Source: Rugosimonospora acidiphila
GTDB taxonomy: Bacteria > Actinomycetota > Actinomycetes > Mycobacteriales > Micromonosporaceae
DNA length: 64,000 bases
Assembly (NCBI RefSeq): GCF_039543385.1
Contig: NZ_BAABJQ010000017.1
Location: 1 to 64,000 of the forward strand
Reading direction: 5' to 3'
Below are positions 17,370-26,065 of the stretch, piece by piece; within the stretch, counting starts at the first letter, position 1, and the number at the start of each line of letters is the position of its first letter. The notes below the pieces were generated by a model. The model was not told the origin of the DNA, made no database searches, and worked only from the letters and a program-made list of their open reading frames with translations. The translations under genes were made by a program, and so were the position numbers.

Positions 17370-19870
17370 TGCGCCGCGCCACCATCGTCCCGTACCTGGC
17401 CGCCGCCGCGATCGTGCTGGCCAGCGTTCTCGGCTTGGTGGCGGTACCGGCCACCGGCGCCCCCAGCGTGCACGTCCAGCACGTGGTGGTGGCCGGCGCG
17501 GCGGGGCTGCGCTGGGACGACGTGAACCCCACGGACACGCCGAACCTGTGGCGGCTGGCCCAGCAGGGCTCGATCGGCGCCCTGTCGGTGCGCTCCGCGC
17601 ACTCCCCGACCTGCCCTGGCGACGGGTGGCTGACCCTGGGCGCGGGAAACTACGCGGTGGGTACCGACCCCTCGATGTCGATCACCGACCAGTGCCCGCC
17701 GATGCAGGTGGGCGTTCAGGTCACCGGGCAGAGCGCCAACCTGCCGCAGCAGGAGACCGACATCGCCGACTGGAACCGGGAGCTGCCCTACCGCACCCAA
17801 CCCGGGGCGCTGGCCGACGCGCTGGACTGCACGGTGGCGGTCGGCCCGGGAGCGGCCGTCGCGGCGGCCCGGCCGTACGGGCGCATCGACCGGTACGAGC
17901 CGGCGCTGCCGGCCGACCCGAGCCGGCTGCTGGGGTCCTGCCCGCTGGCCGTCGTCGACCTCGGCACCATCTCGGCGACCGACCCGACCTCGCGGCGGGC
18001 GCAGGCGCACCAGATCGACGCCCAGCTGGGCGCCGTGCTGGCCGGCCGGCCGAAGTCGTCGCTGGTGATGGTGGCCGGCCTGTCCGACACCGACCTGAGC
18101 TCCCGGCTGCACGTGGCGATCGCGGACGGCCCCGGGTTCCGGGCCGGCTGGCTGACCTCACCCAGCACCGCCCGCCAGGGGTACCTGCAGCTGACCGACC
18201 TCGCCCCGACCGCCCTGAGCGCGCTGGACAAGCCGGCGCCGACCGAGCTGTTCAGCGGCGACCCGGTGGACAGCACCCCGGGCCGGCCCACGAACGTGGC
18301 CAGCGCGGTGTCGCACCTGTCCGACGCGGACCGGGAGGCCGAGGCGCAGCGCTCGGTCGCGGGTGGGTTCTTCGCCGCGCTGACCATCGGGGTACTGGCG
18401 TTGTTCGTGGCCGCCGTGCCGCTGCTGCGCCGGGCTCGGCGGGCCCGCCGGCACGCCGGGCGCCGGCTGCGCCCCGCCCCGGTGGTGCTGGTGCGGGTCG
18501 TCGAGGTGCTGTTGGTCGCCGCCTCGCTGACGGTGCCGGGTGCGCTGGTGGCCGACGCGGTGCCCTGGTGGCGCAGCGGTGCCCCGGGACTGATCTTCGC
18601 CGCCGTGACGGTCGGCGTGGTCGGGGCGCTGACCGCGCTGGTGTTCTTCGGTACCGGTCGGCGGGGCGCCCTGGCGCCGCTGGGCGCGGTCGGCGGGATC
18701 ACCGCCGCGATCGTCGGGATCGACGTGCTGACCGGCTCCCGGCTGCAGCTCAACGGGGTGGCTGGCTACTCCGCGGTCGAGGGGGCGCGCTACGCCGGCC
18801 TCGGCACCATCGGGCTCGGCCTGTTCATCGCCGGCATCCTGCTGGCCTCCGGCTGGCTGGCGCAGCGGATGAGCCGGCGCTGGCGTCCGGTGGCGGTCGC
18901 CGCGCTGGGCGCGGTGGGGGTGGTGCTGGTCGGCAGCCCGTACCTGGGCTCCGAAGCGGCCGGCGCGATAGCGCTGACCTCCGGGGTCTGCGTGGCGGCC
19001 GCCATCTGTACCGGCGGGTTCCTCACCTTTGCCCGGTTGGCCTGGGCGACCCTCACCGGCCTGGTGGTGACCACCGGCTTCGCGCTGCTGGACCTGCTGC
19101 GCCCCGGCGACGACCGGGGCAGCCTCGGGCGGCTCGTGTCGGCGGCCCGCGACGGTACCGGCGACTCCCTGCTGCACTCGACCAGCGCCCAGAACGGCAC
19201 GACGGTGTTCACCAGCCCGCTGACGCTGATCGTGCTCGGCTCGGTGGTCCTGATCGTGTTCGTGCTGCAGCGCCCGACGGGCGGCCTCAAGCGGCTGTTC
19301 GGCATCTACCCGACGATGCGTGCCGCGCTGATCGGGATCGGGGTGGCCTCCTCGCTGGCCGGGTTCCTGGACGGGGTTGGCTTCAACGTGGCGGGCGCCG
19401 CGGCGGCCACCGCCGTGCCGCTGGCCACGCTGGCGGCGCTGCGGGTACTCGACCACGCGGACGATCGCACCATCGTGGTGCCTCCGCTGGGGGAGGGGCT
19501 GCCCGCATGGGTGCGGCCCACGGTCGCCGGCGTGTCGGCCGCCGCGCTCCCGTCCTCGGCACCGGCCGCCCCGCCCGGCCCGGTGACCACCGAGCCGCCA
19601 CCGCCGCCGCCACCCGGGGCCGAGCCCGAGGCCGCGATTGAGGTCGAGATCGCGATTGAGGCCGAGATCGTGATCGAGCCGGGAGCCGGGGTCGGGCCGC
19701 CGGTCTCGGCCGTGCCGGCGAGCGGGCCGGAGCCGCCGATCGCGGGTGTTTCGCCGGCGCACAACGGCGGAAAGCGGCCAGCAGGCGACAACGGGGCGAA
19801 CACCGGTGAACCGGAACCGGACACCCCGGTGAGTGCGCCGACAGCGCCCGTCGGTGACGTGTTACCGTGA
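17369..19870 (+). CDS. Large membrane protein with phosphatase-superfamily-like ectodomain
   Basis: An 833-aa protein. An N-terminal transmembrane/signal helix (VPYLAAAAIVLASVLGLVAV) precedes an extracellular domain to about residue 330 that begins VQHVVVAGAAGLRWDDVNP and contains HSPTCPGDGWLTLGAGNYAV, reminiscent of alkaline-phosphatase/phosphoglyceromutase folds. About ten transmembrane helices follow (ALTIGVLALFVAAVPLL etc.), then a Pro/Glu-rich cytosolic tail (AAIEVEIAIEAEIVIE). Homologues sit next to murJ in actinobacteria with no assigned function. The ATG overlaps the preceding stop; a longer in-frame extension is out of register with the real upstream genes. Confidence 0.85.
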   Translation: MRRATIVPYLAAAAIVLASVLGLVAVPATGAPSVHVQHVVVAGAAGLRWDDVNPTDTPNLWRLAQQGSIGALSVRSAHSPTCPGDGWLTLGAGNYAVGTDPSMSITDQCPPMQVGVQVTGQSANLPQQETDIADWNRELPYRTQPGALADALDCTVAVGPGAAVAAARPYGRIDRYEPALPADPSRLLGSCPLAVVDLGTISATDPTSRRAQAHQIDAQLGAVLAGRPKSSLVMVAGLSDTDLSSRLHVAIADGPGFRAGWLTSPSTARQGYLQLTDLAPTALSALDKPAPTELFSGDPVDSTPGRPTNVASAVSHLSDADREAEAQRSVAGGFFAALTIGVLALFVAAVPLLRRARRARRHAGRRLRPAPVVLVRVVEVLLVAASLTVPGALVADAVPWWRSGAPGLIFAAVTVGVVGALTALVFFGTGRRGALAPLGAVGGITAAIVGIDVLTGSRLQLNGVAGYSAVEGARYAGLGTIGLGLFIAGILLASGWLAQRMSRRWRPVAVAALGAVGVVLVGSPYLGSEAAGAIALTSGVCVAAAICTGGFLTFARLAWATLTGLVVTTGFALLDLLRPGDDRGSLGRLVSAARDGTGDSLLHSTSAQNGTTVFTSPLTLIVLGSVVLIVFVLQRPTGGLKRLFGIYPTMRAALIGIGVASSLAGFLDGVGFNVAGAAAATAVPLATLAALRVLDHADDRTIVVPPLGEGLPAWVRPTVAGVSAAALPSSAPAAPPGPVTTEPPPPPPPGAEPEAAIEVEIAIEAEIVIEPGAGVGPPVSAVPASGPEPPIAGVSPAHNGGKRPAGDNGANTGEPEPDTPVSAPTAPVGDVLP

Positions 19871-19872
19871 AA

Positions 19873-19919
19873 TCCCGTGGACCGCGCGGTAATCGCGCGT
19901 GACGGAATCGACCACGGGA
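19873..19919 (+). promoter_or_regulatory. Leader hairpin masking the pyrG ribosome-binding site
   Basis: TCCCGTGG (19873-19880) is complementary to CCACGGGA (19912-19919), and inside it CGCGCG (19883-19888) pairs with CGCGCG (19894-19899) around GTAAT. The outer 3' arm covers GGGA of the pyrG Shine-Dalgarno (GGGAG, 19916-19920), 7 nt before the TTG start. When folded it would hide the SD. Whether it responds to CTP is unknown. Confidence 0.5.
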
Positions 19920-19926
19920 GCAGGCG

Positions 19927-21618
19927 TTGGCCCCTTCGGCACGAACGACCAGGCACATCTTCGTCACCGGGGGCGTCGCCTCCTCGCTGGGTAAGGGCCT
20001 CACTGCCTCCAGCCTCGGCAACTTGCTGACCGCCCGCGGGCTGCGCGTGGTCATGCAGAAGCTCGACCCATACCTGAACGTCGACCCCGGCACGATGAAC
20101 CCGTTCCAGCACGGAGAGGTGTTCGTCACCGAGGACGGTGCGGAGACCGACCTGGACGTCGGTCACTACGAGCGGTTCCTCGACCGGGACCTGTCCCGCC
20201 GGGCCAACGTGACCACCGGGCAGATCTACTCCGAGGTGATCGCCAAGGAGCGGCGCGGGGAGTACCTCGGCGACACCGTCCAGGTCATCCCGCACGTGAC
20301 CAACGAGATCAAGGCCCGGGTGCGGGCCATGGCCTCCCCGGACGAGGACGGCCGCACCCCCGACGTGGTGATCACCGAGGTCGGTGGCACGGTCGGCGAC
20401 ATCGAGTCGCTGCCGTTCCTGGAGGCGATCCGGCAGATCCGCCATGACATCGGCCGGGACAACTGCTTCTACCTGCACGTGTCGCTGGTGCCCTACCTGG
20501 CGCCCTCCGGCGAGCTCAAGACCAAGCCGACCCAGCACTCGGTGGCCGCGCTGCGCAGCATCGGCATCCAGCCCGACGCCATCGTGTGCCGGTCGGACCG
20601 GGACATCCCCGAGAAGCTCAAGCACAAGCTGGCGCTGTACTGCGACGTGGACCGCGAGGCGGTGGTGTCCGCGTCGGACGCGCCGAGCATCTACGACATC
20701 CCGAAGGTGCTGCACCGCGAGGGGCTGGACGCCTACGTGGTGCGCCGGCTCGGGCTGTCCTTCCGGGACGTGGACTGGAGCCGCTGGGACGACCTGCTGG
20801 AGCGGGTACACCACCCGAAGCACACGGTCACCGTGGCGCTGGTCGGCAAGTACGTGGACCTGCCCGACGCGTACCTGTCGGTGTCCGAGGCGATCCGGGC
20901 GGCCGGCTTCGGCCACCGCGCCCGGGTCGAGCTGCGCTGGGTACCCAGCGACGAGTGTGTGAGCCCGTCGGGGGCGGCCAGCGCCCTGGCCGGCGTGGAC
21001 GGCGTGGTGATCCCCGGCGGCTTCGGCGTGCGGGGCATCGAAGGCAAGATCGGTGCGGTCCGGTACGCGCGGGAGAACGGCATCCCGACGCTGGGCCTGT
21101 GCCTGGGACTGCAGTGCATGACGATTGAGGTGGCCCGGCACCTGGCCGGCCTGGACGGCGCGAACTCCCGCGAGTTCGACGAGCAGGCCGCGCACCCGGT
21201 GATCGCCACCATGGCCGAGCAGGCGGACATCGTGGCCGGCCGGGGTGACCTGGGCGGCACCATGCGGCTGGGCTCGTACCCGGCCCGGCTGCTGGAGGGC
21301 TCGCTGGTGGCCCAGGCGTACGGCGAGACCGAGGTGGAGGAGCGTCACCGGCACCGGTTCGAGGTCAACAACGCGTACCGGGACGTGCTGGCAAAGGCCG
21401 GCCTGCGCATCAGCGGCACCTCGCCGGACGGCCGGCTGGTGGAGTTCGTCGAGCTGGACCCCGAGCTGCACCCGTTCTTCGTCGCCACCCAGGCGCACCC
21501 GGAGCTCAAGAGCCGCCCGACCCGGCCGCACCCGCTGTTCGCCGGGTTCGTCGGCGCGGCCCTGACGTACGCCGACGCCGACCGGCTGCCGGTCGAGCTG
21601 ACCGAGGCGTCCCGGTGA
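19927..21618 (+). CDS. pyrG: CTP synthase
   Basis: A 563-aa protein that makes CTP from UTP, ATP and glutamine. The synthetase domain (1-270) carries ITGGV-like FVTGGVASSLGKGLTASSL and the allosteric/UTP residues in SDRDIPEKLKHKLALYC. The amidotransferase domain (about 300-550) has the nucleophile Cys in GLCLGLQCMTIE and the His/Glu dyad in THPEL-type TQAHPELKSRP. The TTG start with SD GGGAG is preceded by the hairpin above; both suggest lowered or controlled translation. Confidence 0.97.
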   Translation: MAPSARTTRHIFVTGGVASSLGKGLTASSLGNLLTARGLRVVMQKLDPYLNVDPGTMNPFQHGEVFVTEDGAETDLDVGHYERFLDRDLSRRANVTTGQIYSEVIAKERRGEYLGDTVQVIPHVTNEIKARVRAMASPDEDGRTPDVVITEVGGTVGDIESLPFLEAIRQIRHDIGRDNCFYLHVSLVPYLAPSGELKTKPTQHSVAALRSIGIQPDAIVCRSDRDIPEKLKHKLALYCDVDREAVVSASDAPSIYDIPKVLHREGLDAYVVRRLGLSFRDVDWSRWDDLLERVHHPKHTVTVALVGKYVDLPDAYLSVSEAIRAAGFGHRARVELRWVPSDECVSPSGAASALAGVDGVVIPGGFGVRGIEGKIGAVRYARENGIPTLGLCLGLQCMTIEVARHLAGLDGANSREFDEQAAHPVIATMAEQADIVAGRGDLGGTMRLGSYPARLLEGSLVAQAYGETEVEERHRHRFEVNNAYRDVLAKAGLRISGTSPDGRLVEFVELDPELHPFFVATQAHPELKSRPTRPHPLFAGFVGAALTYADADRLPVELTEASR

Positions 21619-21661
21619 CGCTCGCGCGGGCCCGTCGCGGCCATTGGAGCGGGGTGGCCCG

Positions 21662-22315
21662 GTGAGCGACGCGCCGATCCGGGCCACCGAGGCCCAGTCC
21701 GATCACCCGGTGCGGGCCCGGCACGATCGCTTCCGTGGGCACGTGTTCTCGGTGGTCACCGACGAGGTGCGGATGCCGGGCGGCGAGTACGTCTCGCGCG
21801 ACTACGTGGTGCACGTCGGCGCGGTCGGCGTGGTGGCCATCGACGACGACGAGCGGGTGGTGCTGGTGCAGCAGTACCGGCACCCGGTCGGTCAGCGGCT
21901 GTGGGAGCTGCCGGCGGGGCTGATGGACGTCGAGGGCGAGGATCTGGTCGCCGCCGCCGCGCGGGAGTTGGCCGAGGAGGCCGACCTCAGCGCGCGGCGC
22001 TGGGAGATGCTGGTCGACGTGCACACCACGCCGGGGGCGTCCACCGAGGTGATCCGGCTGTTCCTGGCGCGGGAGCTTTCCCCGCTGGCCACCGAGCTGC
22101 GCTTCCGGCGGGAGCACGAGGAGGCCGAACTGGTCACCCGGATGGTCCCGCTGGACGAGGCGGTCTCGATGGCGCTGAACGGCGAAATCACCAACGCGGC
22201 GGCCCTGGTCGGCCTGCTGGCCACGGCCCGGCTGCGGGACCAGGGTTGGCCGGCGGGGCAGCCGCTGGACACCCCGCTGCCGCGCCCGCCGATCGCTCCT
22301 GTGATCACTGTTTGA
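21662..22315 (+). CDS. Nudix hydrolase, ADP-ribose pyrophosphatase type
   Basis: A 217-aa Nudix protein. The box G-x5-E-x7-REUxEExGU is present as GLMDVEGEDLVAAAARELAE followed by EADL (about residue 85), after LVQQYRHPVGQRLWELPAG. This pattern fits ADP-ribose pyrophosphatases. The GTG at 21662 was chosen over a TTG at 21644. It is 43 nt downstream of pyrG and may be co-transcribed. Confidence 0.88.
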   Translation: MSDAPIRATEAQSDHPVRARHDRFRGHVFSVVTDEVRMPGGEYVSRDYVVHVGAVGVVAIDDDERVVLVQQYRHPVGQRLWELPAGLMDVEGEDLVAAAARELAEEADLSARRWEMLVDVHTTPGASTEVIRLFLARELSPLATELRFRREHEEAELVTRMVPLDEAVSMALNGEITNAAALVGLLATARLRDQGWPAGQPLDTPLPRPPIAPVITV

Positions 22316-22347
22316 ATCCGTCCTCGAACGCACGGTGTTCCATTGAC

Positions 22348-22353
22348 TACGAT
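22348..22353 (+). promoter_or_regulatory. -10 element TACGAT for a leaderless TetR gene
   Basis: TACGAT ends 6 nt before the GTG at 22360, the spacing expected when transcription starts at the initiation codon. No SD precedes the GTG. A -35 element is not evident. Confidence 0.5.
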
Positions 22354-22359
22354 GGCCCG

Positions 22360-23091
22360 GTGCCCGAGCAAGAGCGGAATGTCCCAGTCGCGTGGTCCCG
22401 CCGGTTCCGGGGCGGTCGCCCCGAACAGCCGGTCTTGAGCCGAGAACAGATTGTCCGAACAGCCCGGAAGCTCCTTGATGAGGAAGGCCTAGAGGGGCTG
22501 TCAATGCGCCGGTTGGGCGCCCGACTGGAGTCGGGCGCCACGTCGGTCTACTGGTACGTGGCCAACAAGGAGGAACTGCTCGACCTGGCCATGGACGAGG
22601 CGCTGGCCGAGGTGGCCATACCGGAGCCGACCGGCGACTGGCGGGCCGACCTGCGCGCGCTGCTGGGCGGGCTGCGGGCGATGATGTCCGCGCACCCGTG
22701 GACCACGCGGCTCTACCACAGCCGGCCCCTGTTCGGGCAGCACGCGCTGCGCTACGCCGAGGCTCAGCTGTGCCTGCTGCGCTCGGCCGGCTTCGCCGGC
22801 GACGAACTGGATGGTGCGTTCAACATGGTCGTCGACTATGTGCGTGGCTCGGTGGACGCGGCCGGGCCCCAGCGATCGCGCCCGCACTCCCGCTCGGGCC
22901 GGGTCAGCGACCGGATGACGCTGGAGGCATCCCTGCAGGATGCCGCCAACCCGTACCCGGCGCTGCGCGGATACCGCGAGCACATCCGGTGCCACGACCG
23001 GGAGTGCCTGCTGCAGCAGCGCTTCGACTTCGGGCTCCGCGTGCTGCTCGACGGGCTGTCCGCCCGCCTGCGCGACGGGGCCACCGCCTGA
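22360..23091 (+). CDS. TetR/AcrR family regulator
   Basis: A 243-aa regulator. The HTH is at residues 26-72 (REQIVRTARKLLDEEGLEGL, then RLESGATSVYWYVANKEELL), followed by helices of a TetR ligand domain (HALRYAEAQLCLLRSAGFAG). The HTH resembles that of the GntR/TetR protein at 8360 and the TetR at 43241 (GATSVYWYV), but the target is unknown. It lies between the Nudix gene and ald in the same direction; no divergent partner is present. Confidence 0.85.
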   Translation: MPEQERNVPVAWSRRFRGGRPEQPVLSREQIVRTARKLLDEEGLEGLSMRRLGARLESGATSVYWYVANKEELLDLAMDEALAEVAIPEPTGDWRADLRALLGGLRAMMSAHPWTTRLYHSRPLFGQHALRYAEAQLCLLRSAGFAGDELDGAFNMVVDYVRGSVDAAGPQRSRPHSRSGRVSDRMTLEASLQDAANPYPALRGYREHIRCHDRECLLQQRFDFGLRVLLDGLSARLRDGATA

Positions 23092-23286
23092 CTCGACGCG
23101 GTCGGGGCCCGGGTCCGCACCGGGTTCCCGGTTCCATTCGCGTTCCGGAGGTGCAACCCCCGATTGGCGGGGTATGCAGCATCCGACAGCCCCCGCACCG
23201 CTGCGGCGCGGGGCTGCCGGGTAGTTCTAAACTCCGGGCGTTGGCCGGCAACGAGGCCGGTCAAGCCGCGTCCCAAAGGGGGCAAT

Positions 23287-24402
23287 GTGAAGATCGCCAT
23301 CCCACGCGAGGTCAAAAACCAGGAGTACCGCGTCGCGATCACACCGGCCGGGGTGAAGGAACTCACCCACAACGGCCATGAGGTCTACATCGAGGCGGGT
23401 GCGGGGGACGGATCGTCGATTCCCGACGCCGAGTACACAAATGCCGGCGCCACCATCCTGCCCAGTGCCGACGACATCTGGGGCACCGGGGAGTTGATCC
23501 TCAAGGTCAAGGAGCCCATCGCCGAGGAGTACCCGCGCATGCGCGCCGGGCAGGTGCTGTTCACCTACCTGCACCTGGCCGCGTCCAAGGAGTGCACGGA
23601 CGCGCTGCTGGAGCGCAAGGTCACGGGCATCGCGTACGAGACGGTGGAGAGCGCCGACGGTTCGCTGCCGCTGTTGGCACCGATGTCCGAGGTGGCCGGT
23701 CGACTGGCGCCGTTGGTCGGCGCGTACCACCTGATGGCGCCGGCCGGCGGGCGCGGTGCGCTGCTCGGCGGGGTCACCGGGGTGTACGCGACCCGGGTGG
23801 TGGTCATCGGCGCCGGGGTCTCCGGGGTGTCCGCCGCCGACATCGCGCTCGGCATGCAGGCCCAGGTGCTGCTGCTGGACAAGAACATCAACAAGCTGCG
23901 CCAGTCCGACGGGATCTACCAGGGACGGCTGCAGACCGTGGCGTCCAACTCGTACGAGATCGAGCGCGCGGTGCTGGAGGCCGACCTGGTCATCGGCGCC
24001 GTACTCGTGCCCGGCACGAAGGCCCCGACGCTGATCTCCAACGACCTGGTGTCCCGGATGAAGCCGGGCAGCGTGCTGGTCGACATCGCGATCGACCAGG
24101 GTGGCTGCTTCGAGGACTCGCGGCCGACCACGCACGACAATCCGGTCTACCGGGTCCACGACTCGGTGTTCTACTGCGTGGCGAACATGCCCGGCGCGGT
24201 GCCGCACACCAGCACGTACGCGCTGACCAACGTGACCCTGCCCTACGTGCTGGAGTTGGCCAACCGGGGCTGGCGCGACGCGCTGCAGTCGGACAAGGCG
24301 CTCGCGCTCGGCCTGAACACGCACGACGGGCAGATCACCTACGGCCCGGTCGCGCAGGCGCACGGGCTGCCCTACGTGAAGCTGGACGAAGTCCTGGGAT
24401 AA
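23287..24402 (+). CDS. ald: Alanine dehydrogenase
   Basis: A 371-aa NAD-dependent enzyme interconverting L-alanine and pyruvate plus ammonia. MKIAIPREVKNQEYRVAITP is the family N-terminus; the Rossmann motif is VVIGAGVSGVSAADIA; FYCVANMPGAVPHTST is the conserved C-terminal block. The length matches known Ald proteins. The GTG at 23287 has AAAGGGGG upstream. The 195-nt leader upstream holds no gene. Confidence 0.95.
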   Translation: MKIAIPREVKNQEYRVAITPAGVKELTHNGHEVYIEAGAGDGSSIPDAEYTNAGATILPSADDIWGTGELILKVKEPIAEEYPRMRAGQVLFTYLHLAASKECTDALLERKVTGIAYETVESADGSLPLLAPMSEVAGRLAPLVGAYHLMAPAGGRGALLGGVTGVYATRVVVIGAGVSGVSAADIALGMQAQVLLLDKNINKLRQSDGIYQGRLQTVASNSYEIERAVLEADLVIGAVLVPGTKAPTLISNDLVSRMKPGSVLVDIAIDQGGCFEDSRPTTHDNPVYRVHDSVFYCVANMPGAVPHTSTYALTNVTLPYVLELANRGWRDALQSDKALALGLNTHDGQITYGPVAQAHGLPYVKLDEVLG

Positions 24403-24409
24403 TCCAGGC

Positions 24410-25324
24410 GTGAATTCGGCGCGGCGGGTGGTCCAGGCGTACCTGGACCACCTGACCGTCGAGCGGGCCCTGGCGGCCAACACGCTGAGCTCCTACCGGC
24501 GCGACCTCACCCGCTACGTCGAGGCGCTGGACGGCGCCGCGCTGGGTGAGGTCACCCCGGCTCGGGTCGCGGACTATCTGGCCCGGCTGCGCGAGGGCGA
24601 CGCCGAGCACCCGCCGCTGTCGGCGGCCAGCGCCGCCCGGGCGGTCAGCGCGGTACGCGGGCTGCACCGCTTCGCGGTCCGCGAGGGGTTGGCCGCCGAC
24701 GATCCGGCCCGCGCGATCACTCCGCCCACGCCGCCGCGCCGGCTGCCCAAGGCCCTGGACTTCGTGCAGGTCGAGGCGTTGCTGCGCGCGGTGCCCACCG
24801 ACTCGCCGCTGGGCCTGCGCGACCGGGCGCTGCTGGAGTTCCTGTACGGCACGGGCGCGCGCATCTCCGAGGCGGTCGGCGCGGACATCGACGATCTCGA
24901 CCTGCCCTCCGGCGACGTGGTGCTGCACGGCAAGGGCGGCCGGTCCCGGCTGGTACCGGTCGGCGGGTACGCGGTCGAGGCGCTGGAGGCGTACCTGGTC
25001 CGGGCGCGTCCGGCGCTGGCGGCGGCGGGCCGCGGTACCCCCCGGATCCTGCTGAACGCCCGTGGTGGTCCGCTGTCGCGGCAGAGCGCCTGGACGATTC
25101 TGCGCCGGGCGGCCGGCGCGGCGGGGCTGGACCCGTCGAAGATCTCCCCGCACACGCTGCGCCACTCGTACGCCACCCACCTGCTCGACGGGGGCGCCGA
25201 CGTGCGGGTGGTGCAGGAACTGCTGGGCCACGCGTCGGTGACCACCACCCAGATCTACACGCTGGTGACGGTGGACAGGCTGCGCGAGGTGTACGCCACG
25301 GCGCACCCGCGGGCCCGTGGCTGA
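24410..25324 (+). CDS. xerD: Tyrosine site-specific recombinase XerD
   Basis: A 304-aa recombinase. The N-terminal SAM-like domain (YLDHLTVERALAANTLSSYR) is followed by the catalytic domain, with the Arg of GARISEA, HTLRHSYATHLLDGG (His-x-x-Arg), GHASVTTTQIYT (His and the nucleophile Tyr). It resolves chromosome dimers at dif with XerC. The start GTG is 7 nt after the ald stop; a -10-like GATAAT (24398-24403) lies 6 nt before it, so it may have its own leaderless message. Confidence 0.92.
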   Translation: MNSARRVVQAYLDHLTVERALAANTLSSYRRDLTRYVEALDGAALGEVTPARVADYLARLREGDAEHPPLSAASAARAVSAVRGLHRFAVREGLAADDPARAITPPTPPRRLPKALDFVQVEALLRAVPTDSPLGLRDRALLEFLYGTGARISEAVGADIDDLDLPSGDVVLHGKGGRSRLVPVGGYAVEALEAYLVRARPALAAAGRGTPRILLNARGGPLSRQSAWTILRRAAGAAGLDPSKISPHTLRHSYATHLLDGGADVRVVQELLGHASVTTTQIYTLVTVDRLREVYATAHPRARG

Positions 25325-25350
25325 GCGGGGTCACCGCCGCGGCCGGGTCT

Positions 25351-25911
25351 TCAGGGCTTGCCGACGCCCCTGAGCAGGGTGTCCACGACCAGGTCGGCGG
25401 CCTGCGGGGGATCGACCTCGGGAAATTGGTGAGCGATGCTGTCCACCAGGTGATCGAGGACCGCCCGCACCCACGCCAGCGGGACGCCGGGCTGCAGGTA
25501 GCCCTCGTCGGCCGCGCGTTGGACGAAGGCATTCAGTCGCTGGCTCTGCTCTTCGCGCCGGTGCCTGGTGCCCGGGTGGTCGCGCATCATGCGGCGCGTG
25601 TCGACGGGCCACTCCCGGCTGACCGGGATGATCCCTTCGACGTAGCGGTGCAGCGCGACCGCTACTGGTGCCTCCGTGAGCCGTGCCTCGTCGAGGACCC
25701 GCTCGGCGGAGTCGAGCTTCGCCTGGAAGACGGCACTGAGTAGGGCCTCGCGGGTGGCGAACCGGCGGTGGACGGTGGTGCGGTCCACGCCGGCCTCGCT
25801 GGCGATGGCCGAGATCGAGGTGCTCGGGTCCTCGGCCAGCAGCCGCGCGCCGGTGCGCAGCACCGCGGCGAGGTTGCGTGAGGCGTCAGCTCTCATGATG
25901 CCGCCGATCAT
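25351..25911 (-). CDS. TetR/AcrR family regulator
   Basis: A 186-aa regulator. The HTH is ISAIASEAGVDRTTVHRRFA (about residues 32-51), followed by a TetR ligand-binding domain. It is convergent with xerD and divergent from an SDR gene 154 nt away, which it probably controls. ATG 25911 is used; the in-frame ATG at 25896 is nearly as likely. Confidence 0.85.
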   Translation of the reverse strand: MIGGIMRADASRNLAAVLRTGARLLAEDPSTSISAIASEAGVDRTTVHRRFATREALLSAVFQAKLDSAERVLDEARLTEAPVAVALHRYVEGIIPVSREWPVDTRRMMRDHPGTRHRREEQSQRLNAFVQRAADEGYLQPGVPLAWVRAVLDHLVDSIAHQFPEVDPPQAADLVVDTLLRGVGKP

Positions 25912-25917
25912 ATCACC

Positions 25918-25930
25918 TAAGTCGTACTTA
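25918..25930. promoter_or_regulatory. Small palindrome TAAGT-CGT-ACTTA, candidate operator
   Basis: Perfect 5-bp arms around CGT lie 7 bp upstream of the TetR start, in the SDR/TetR divergent region. A second inverted repeat CTTCGCG (25991-25997) / CGCGAAG (26002-26008) and a -10-like TACAGT about 15 bp upstream of it occur on the SDR side. The palindrome is short, so the assignment is weak. Confidence 0.4.
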
Positions 25931-26065
25931 CCCTGTGATTCTCATCATTGATGTGGCGTTAGAAAACAATACTGCTACAGTCGTGTTGCGCTTCGCGATG
26001 ACGCGAAGCCCGCGCCGGCGTCACGAGGGCCGGGGGCGGTTTGTTCCAGATCGGAGGGATGTGCC

